From positions 186,001 to 250,000 of the forward strand of contig CAIFEV010000003.1 of assembly GCA_903789615.1 (NCBI GenBank): a DNA stretch of 64,000 nt, written 5' to 3'. Of this stretch, positions 59,802 through 64,000 are shown in pieces (position 1 is the first letter of the stretch; every line of letters starts with the position of its first letter). Below the pieces are notes generated by a model. That model did not search any database and was not told the origin of the DNA. It was given only the letters and a program-made list of their open reading frames with translations. Source of the DNA: an uncultured Lachnospiraceae bacterium. GTDB taxonomy: Bacteria > Bacillota > Clostridia > Lachnospirales > Lachnospiraceae. A program made the position numbers and the translations under genes.

Positions 59802-61415
59802 TCAGCGGTTCTTTTCCCCATACTCCTTTGCCGCGCCGATGAAGCCGCGGAAAAGCGGATGCGGGCGGTTCGGACGGGACTTGAATTCCGGATGTGCCTG
59901 CGTCGCGAGGAAGAACGGATGGTCTTTCAGCTCGATCATCTCGACGATGCGGCCGTCCGGGGAGATGCCGGAGAGGTCCATGCCATTTTCCATCATAACT
60001 TCGCGGTAATCGTTGTTCACCTCATATCTGTGGCGGTGGCGCTCACTGATGCGCTGCTTGCCGTACAGACGGAAGGCTGTGGAATCCGGATCGAGCACGC
60101 ACGGATATGCACCGAGGCGGAGGGTTCCGCCGATGTTGTCGATATCCTCCTGATCCGGCATGAGATGGATGATCGGGTGGGTTGTATTCTCGTCAAATTC
60201 GACGCTGTTGGCGTCTTTGTATCCCAGAACATTTCTTGCAAATTCCACGAGAGAGAGCTGCATGCCGAGGCAAAGACCAAGGAACGGGATTTTATTCACG
60301 CGCGCGTATTCAATCGCGTCGATCATTCCCTCGATGCCGCGGTCGCCGAAGCCGCCCGGAACGATGATTCCGGATACACCGGCAAGCTGTCCGGCCACAT
60401 TGTCTTTTGTGACCTGCTCGGAATCCACCCAGCGGATCTTCACGTTCACATCATTGTAGACACCGCCGTGCTTCAGGGCTTCCACGACGCTGATATACGC
60501 GTCATGCAGCTGCGTGTACTTACCGACGAGAGCCACCTCGACGGTATCCCTGAGATTCTTCCAGCGGTCGATCATGTCGGTCCATTCGGTGAGGTCCGGC
60601 TCCGGGCACGGAAGGTGCAGGCACTCGCAGGCCACCTGCGCGATGTGCTCCTTCTCCAGTGCCAGCGGCGCCTCGTAGAGGATGCCGACATCCAGGTTCT
60701 GGATGATGTGCGTCTCCGGAACATTGCAGAACAGAGCGATCTTCTCGCGCATATCCTGCGGCAGCGGATACTCCGTGCGGCACACGATCATATCCGGCTG
60801 GATGCCCATGCTCTGCAGTTCCTTCACTGCATTCTGCGTCGGCTTGGTTTTCATCTCGCCGGAAGCGCGCAGATACGGGATCAGCGTGACCTGCAGGAGC
60901 ATCGCGTTCTCACGGCCGACTTCCTGCTGAAACTGGCGGATCGCCTCGAGGAACGGCTGGGACTCGATGTCGCCGACTGTGCCGCCGACCTCGATGATGC
61001 AGATCTTGGTATCCTTTGCAGAGTCATCCCGGTAGAAGCGGCTCTTGATCTCATTGGTGATGTGCGGGATAACCTGCACGGTGTGTCCGCCGTAATCGCC
61101 GCGGCGCTCCTTCTGCAGAACCGACCAGTACACCTTGCCGGTTGTGACGTTGGAATTGCGGGTCAGACTCTCATCGATAAAACGCTCATAATGGCCCAGG
61201 TCCAGGTCGGTCTCACAGCCATCGTCCGTGACGAAAACCTCGCCGTGCTGGATCGGATTCATCGTTCCCGGGTCGATATTGATGTACGGGTCGAACTTCT
61301 GCATCGTCACAGAATACCCGCGGGCCTTCAGCAGTCTTCCCAGCGACGCGGCTGTGATGCCCTTTCCGAGACCGGAAACAACACCGCCTGTGACGAAAAT
61401 ATACTTAACTGGCAT
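59802..61415 (-). CDS. pyrG: CTP synthase
   Basis: A 537-residue enzyme that makes CTP from UTP, ATP and glutamine. The N-terminal synthase domain has [20 protein letters not shown] and ends near residue 265; the C-terminal glutamine amidotransferase domain has [12 protein letters not shown] and the nucleophile Cys in [13 protein letters not shown] 61415 with AGGAGGG upstream starts the family-typical [12 protein letters not shown] 588-residue ORF on the opposite strand is its shadow. Confidence 0.96.
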   Translation of the reverse strand: MPVKYIFVTGGVVSGLGKGITAASLGRLLKARGYSVTMQKFDPYINIDPGTMNPIQHGEVFVTDDGCETDLDLGHYERFIDESLTRNSNVTTGKVYWSVLQKERRGDYGGHTVQVIPHITNEIKSRFYRDDSAKDTKICIIEVGGTVGDIESQPFLEAIRQFQQEVGRENAMLLQVTLIPYLRASGEMKTKPTQNAVKELQSMGIQPDMIVCRTEYPLPQDMREKIALFCNVPETHIIQNLDVGILYEAPLALEKEHIAQVACECLHLPCPEPDLTEWTDMIDRWKNLRDTVEVALVGKYTQLHDAYISVVEALKHGGVYNDVNVKIRWVDSEQVTKDNVAGQLAGVSGIIVPGGFGDRGIEGMIDAIEYARVNKIPFLGLCLGMQLSLVEFARNVLGYKDANSVEFDENTTHPIIHLMPDQEDIDNIGGTLRLGAYPCVLDPDSTAFRLYGKQRISERHRHRYEVNNDYREVMMENGMDLSGISPDGRIVEMIELKDHPFFLATQAHPEFKSRPNRPHPLFRGFIGAAKEYGEKNR

Positions 61416-61459
61416 AGATTCCCTCCTGAACAGTACGTCTGCCATAAATTATCTATCAT

Positions 61460-61487
61460 ATTATACCCTGTTTTCCGTTAAAGTCTA
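61460..61487 (-). promoter_or_regulatory. Promoter of pyrG
   Basis: Minus strand TAGACT, 16-nt spacer, perfect TATAAT, 44 nt before the ATG. The leader is too short for the G-addition attenuator known in Bacillus pyrG. Confidence 0.65.
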
Positions 61488-61582
61488 TCGTTATTCCTGA
61501 CCGGTCTCCTCCCTGACATTCCCATGGAAAATGTCAGAATACGAAAGATTCTTAAACTTGCATGAACTGCCAGGAGGGCACC

Positions 61583-61611
61583 TTGCACGCGCATTTTCCC
61601 GTGGGTATAAT
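61583..61611 (+). promoter_or_regulatory. Promoter of ftsH
   Basis: TTGCAC, 17-nt spacer and perfect TATAAT, 64 nt before the chosen ftsH ATG. Confidence 0.75.
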
Positions 61612-61675
61612 ACAACTATGCCGAAGAAAGGACGGAGAAGGCGGAAGGTTCCTGCATTCTCCGGGGACAGTCTGT

Positions 61676-63739
61676 ATGGATAACAATTATTACAACAACG
61701 ATCATCACGGCCAGGGCGGAGGTCAGGGCGGAGGCGGAAACGGCGGCCCCAAGGGACCGAAGATCAACGCGATCATTATTGCCATCATCGCAGCTGTACT
61801 GATGTTCGCTGCGATAAGCGGCATGAGCAGTATGATCCGCGGCGCCACGTACAAGGAAAAGTCCTACACGGAATTCCTTGCGGATGTGGAGGCGGGACTG
61901 GTCGATGAGGTGGACTTCACGTCGGACCGCATCACCTATACGCTCAAGAGCGACACGGAGAGCAACATTTCCGGCCTGAAGCTTACTTATTATACAGGAC
62001 AGGTAAATGACGAAGACCTGATTCCGACGCTGAAGGCCAATAACGTCAATATCGTCGGCTATATCCCCAGCCAGAGCAACTCGATTCTCGAGTTCTTCGT
62101 GATCTGGGTACTGCCGATGATCCTGATTTACGTTGTATTTGCCCTCATCTACCGCCGGATGGCCAAGTCGGGCGGCGACATCATGGGAATGGGTGTCGGC
62201 AAGAGCACGGCCAAGGTCTACGTGCAGAAGGATACCGGCGTCACGTTCAAGGATGTGGCCGGCGAGGACGAGGCCAAGGAATCCCTGATGCAGATCGTCG
62301 ATTTCCTGCACAATCCGGGCAAGTATCAGCAGATCGGCGCCAAGCTTCCGAAGGGCGCGCTTCTTGTCGGACCTCCGGGTACCGGTAAGACGCTCCTTGC
62401 CAAGGCTGTTGCCGGCGAGGCGAAAGTGCCGTTCTTTTCCCTTGCAGGTTCTGATTTCGTGGAGATGTTCGTGGGCGTCGGCGCTTCCCGTGTCCGCGAT
62501 CTGTTCAAGGAAGCCCAGAAGATGGCGCCGGCAATCATCTTCATCGATGAGATCGATGCCATCGGTAAGTCCCGCGATTCCCGCTACGGCGGAAACGACG
62601 AGAGAGAGCAGACACTGAATCAGCTGCTCGCCGAGATGGACGGCTTCGATTCCTCCAAGGGCCTCTTTATTCTGGCGGCGACAAACCGCCCGGAGATTCT
62701 GGATAAGGCGCTTCTGCGTCCGGGCCGTTTTGACCGCCGGATCATTGTAGACAAGCCGGATCTGAAGGGCCGCGTGGCGATCCTGAAGGTGCACGCCAAG
62801 GATGTGCGCATGGACGACACGGTCGATCTGAACGCCATCGCGCTGGCGACAAGCGGCGCGGTCGGATCGGATCTCGCCAACATCATCAACGAGGGCGCCA
62901 TCGCAGCAGTCGAGGCTGGCCGCAGAGCCGTCAGTCAGAAGGATCTGATGGATGCCGTCGAAGTCGTGATTGCGGGCAAGGAAAAGAAGGACCGCATCAT
63001 GAACGATCAGGAAAAGCGGACCGTCGCGTACCACGAGGTCGGCCACGCCCTGATCGCGGCTCTTAAGAAACATTCCGAGCCGGTTCAGAAGATCACTATC
63101 GTTCCGAGAACCATGGGCGCGCTCGGGTATGTCCTGCAGACGCCGGAGGAAGAGCGGTACCTGCTGAGCAAGGATGAACTTCTCACACGGCTTGTCACAT
63201 TCATGGGCGGCCGTGCGGCGGAGGAGATCGTGTTTAACACGGTGACGACCGGTGCCAGCAACGACATCGAGCAGGCCACCAGGGTGGCGAGAGCCATGAT
63301 CACGCAGTACGGCATGAGCGAGAAGTTCGGTCTCATGGCACTTGAGACGGTGGAAGACCAGTACCTCTCCGGACGGACCGTCATGAACTGCTCGGACGCT
63401 ACGGCCGCGCAGATCGATGAGGAAGTGAAGACCGTCCTGAAGCAGGCGTATGACGAGGCAAAGCGGATTCTCTCCGAGAACCGCGACATTCTGGACAAGA
63501 TCGCCGAGTACCTGTACGAGAAGGAGACCATTACCGGCGAGGAGTTCATGAATATCCTGCATCTGGTGGAGACCGAGAGGGCACAGGCCGCGGAAGCTGC
63601 CATTGAGGCAGAGGAAAAAGAAAAAGACGCCGCAGCACAGCGGGAAGACGCCGTGGAAAGCCGGGATGCGGCGGATAGCGATCCGCAGGAAGGACAGCAG
63701 CCGTCAGGAAGAGGAGACGACAATCAGCCTTCCGACTGA
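61676..63739 (+). CDS. ftsH: ATP-dependent zinc metalloprotease FtsH
   Basis: A 687-residue membrane AAA+ protease. An Asn/Gly-rich cytosolic start ([19 protein letters not shown]) is unusual. Two helices flank the extracellular domain ([16 protein letters not shown] and [18 protein letters not shown]). Walker A is [14 protein letters not shown], Walker [12 protein letters not shown], and the zinc site [12 protein letters not shown]. It degrades misfolded membrane proteins and regulators. ATG 61676 with GGGGACA nearby was chosen; the longer track ORF begins upstream of the promoter -10 box. The C-terminal end is acidic and low in complexity. Confidence 0.93.
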   Translation: MDNNYYNNDHHGQGGGQGGGGNGGPKGPKINAIIIAIIAAVLMFAAISGMSSMIRGATYKEKSYTEFLADVEAGLVDEVDFTSDRITYTLKSDTESNISGLKLTYYTGQVNDEDLIPTLKANNVNIVGYIPSQSNSILEFFVIWVLPMILIYVVFALIYRRMAKSGGDIMGMGVGKSTAKVYVQKDTGVTFKDVAGEDEAKESLMQIVDFLHNPGKYQQIGAKLPKGALLVGPPGTGKTLLAKAVAGEAKVPFFSLAGSDFVEMFVGVGASRVRDLFKEAQKMAPAIIFIDEIDAIGKSRDSRYGGNDEREQTLNQLLAEMDGFDSSKGLFILAATNRPEILDKALLRPGRFDRRIIVDKPDLKGRVAILKVHAKDVRMDDTVDLNAIALATSGAVGSDLANIINEGAIAAVEAGRRAVSQKDLMDAVEVVIAGKEKKDRIMNDQEKRTVAYHEVGHALIAALKKHSEPVQKITIVPRTMGALGYVLQTPEEERYLLSKDELLTRLVTFMGGRAAEEIVFNTVTTGASNDIEQATRVARAMITQYGMSEKFGLMALETVEDQYLSGRTVMNCSDATAAQIDEEVKTVLKQAYDEAKRILSENRDILDKIAEYLYEKETITGEEFMNILHLVETERAQAAEAAIEAEEKEKDAAAQREDAVESRDAADSDPQEGQQPSGRGDDNQPSD

Positions 63740-63794
63740 GGAAGCCTCACACTGCATCGCACAAACCGTATACCGATTTTTGGACAAAATCTTT

Positions 63795-63832
63795 GCGCCG
63801 GGAAGCGAACATTCGTTTCCCGGTGCTTTTTT
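63795..63832 (+). terminator. Terminator of ftsH
   Basis: GCGCCGGGAAGCGA and TCGTTTCCCGGTGC pair (two G-T wobbles) around ACAT, followed by TTTTTT. Confidence 0.85.
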
Positions 63833-63875
63833 CTGGTATCATACAGACAGGACTTGTGAAAGGAAAACCAGGGAA

Positions 63876-64000
63876 ATGGCGTTTACGCATCTTCATGTAC
63901 ACACGGCTTACTCTCTTCTGGACGGCGCGTGCCGGCCGGAAGAGCTGGCAAAGCGCGCAAAGGAGCTGGGCTTTACGTCTCTTGCCGTCACGGATCACGG
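63876..64000 (+). CDS. dnaE: DNA polymerase III alpha subunit, N-terminal PHP domain (partial)
   Basis: The first 41 codons of a gene running out of the window. The start MAFTHLHVHTAYSLLDGACR with LAVTDHG is the PHP domain opening found at the N-terminus of DnaE. ATG 63876 follows a weak CAGGG site. The short stretch cannot exclude other PHP proteins, but THLHVHTAYSLLDGA is typical of DnaE. Confidence 0.8.
   Translation, partial: MAFTHLHVHTAYSLLDGACRPEELAKRAKELGFTSLAVTDH

Noticed and set aside
59715-61481. A 588-residue + strand ORF opposite pyrG
   Set aside because: It is the mirror of pyrG, which carries full CTP-synthase motifs and its own promoter and ribosome-binding site on the minus strand. 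The ORF starts directly at the mgtE stop and runs through the bidirectional terminator at 59726-59770.
61416-61487. G-addition attenuator in front of pyrG as in Bacillus
   Set aside because: The -10 box lies about 44 nt from the start codon, leaving no room for an attenuator hairpin, and no GGG start was seen.

Overview
The window looks like a chromosomal segment of a GC-rich, Gram-positive anaerobe of the Clostridia, most likely Lachnospiraceae-like. This rests on gene content rather than any marker search: a DUF4317 protein, a CdaR-type regulator next to an MsmK/UgpC sugar ATPase, an energy-converting (Ech) hydrogenase, a bacterial V-type ATPase in Enterococcus-like gene order, sortase-anchored pili, CvfB and YqeY. 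No phage, IS element, CRISPR array or rRNA was seen. The three tRNAs (Gln-CTG, Ser-CGA, Ala-CGC) all have C at the wobble position. About 58 genes are supported, tightly packed and mostly on the + strand.

Layout: (1) 1-2.1 kb: the tail of an upstream gene, tRNA-Gln and tRNA-Ser, an acyl-ACP thioesterase and CvfB. (2) 2.3-8.2 kb: the shared sugar-ABC ATPase, a CdaR-like regulator, ftsEX with an S41 peptidase, and a DUF308 membrane protein. (3) 8.2-15.6 kb: a LarB-LarC2 fusion, a small overlapping gene, a GT2 glycosyltransferase, a HerA-like ATPase, a ribosome-protection-type GTPase fused to a YacP/Rae1-like NYN nuclease domain, and yqeY. (4) 15.7-23.4 kb: echABCDEF then hypCDE. (5) 23.5-36.7 kb: a GH3 glycosidase, a thioester-domain adhesin on the minus strand, thrH, a purine permease, licD, a class C sortase, a major pilin, degV and DUF4317. 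(6) 36.8-47.9 kb: a nine-gene V-ATPase operon running directly into a ROK sugar kinase, a YkgJ protein and an Lgt-family protein. (7) 47.9-56.2 kb: an amino-acid ABC permease and ATPase (minus strand), a small gene under a strong promoter with an operator-like palindrome, tRNA-Ala, a BrxD-like ATPase plus BrxHI-like helicase without other BREX genes, an amino-acid-binding lipoprotein and a DMT exporter. (8) 56.3-64 kb: a FliB methylase fused to an Sfp-type phosphopantetheinyl transferase, mgtE behind a 250-nt leader holding a small ORF, pyrG (minus), ftsH and the first codons of dnaE.

How it fits together: Ech would oxidise reduced ferredoxin, evolve H2 and build an ion gradient. The V-ATPase rotor subunit carries the Na+-ligand pattern known from Enterococcus hirae NtpK, so the segment links fermentation-derived reductant to ion-driven energetics. 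HypC, HypD and HypE build the NiFe cofactor. The adhesin, pilin and sortase form a surface pilus system with divergent sorting signals.

The most unusual items are the GTPase-NYN fusion, the FliB-phosphopantetheinyl transferase fusion, the LarB-LarC2 fusion lacking LarC1, the orphan BrxD/BrxHI-like pair, and the mgtE leader ORF. All assignments come from reading motifs by eye; no database search was run.
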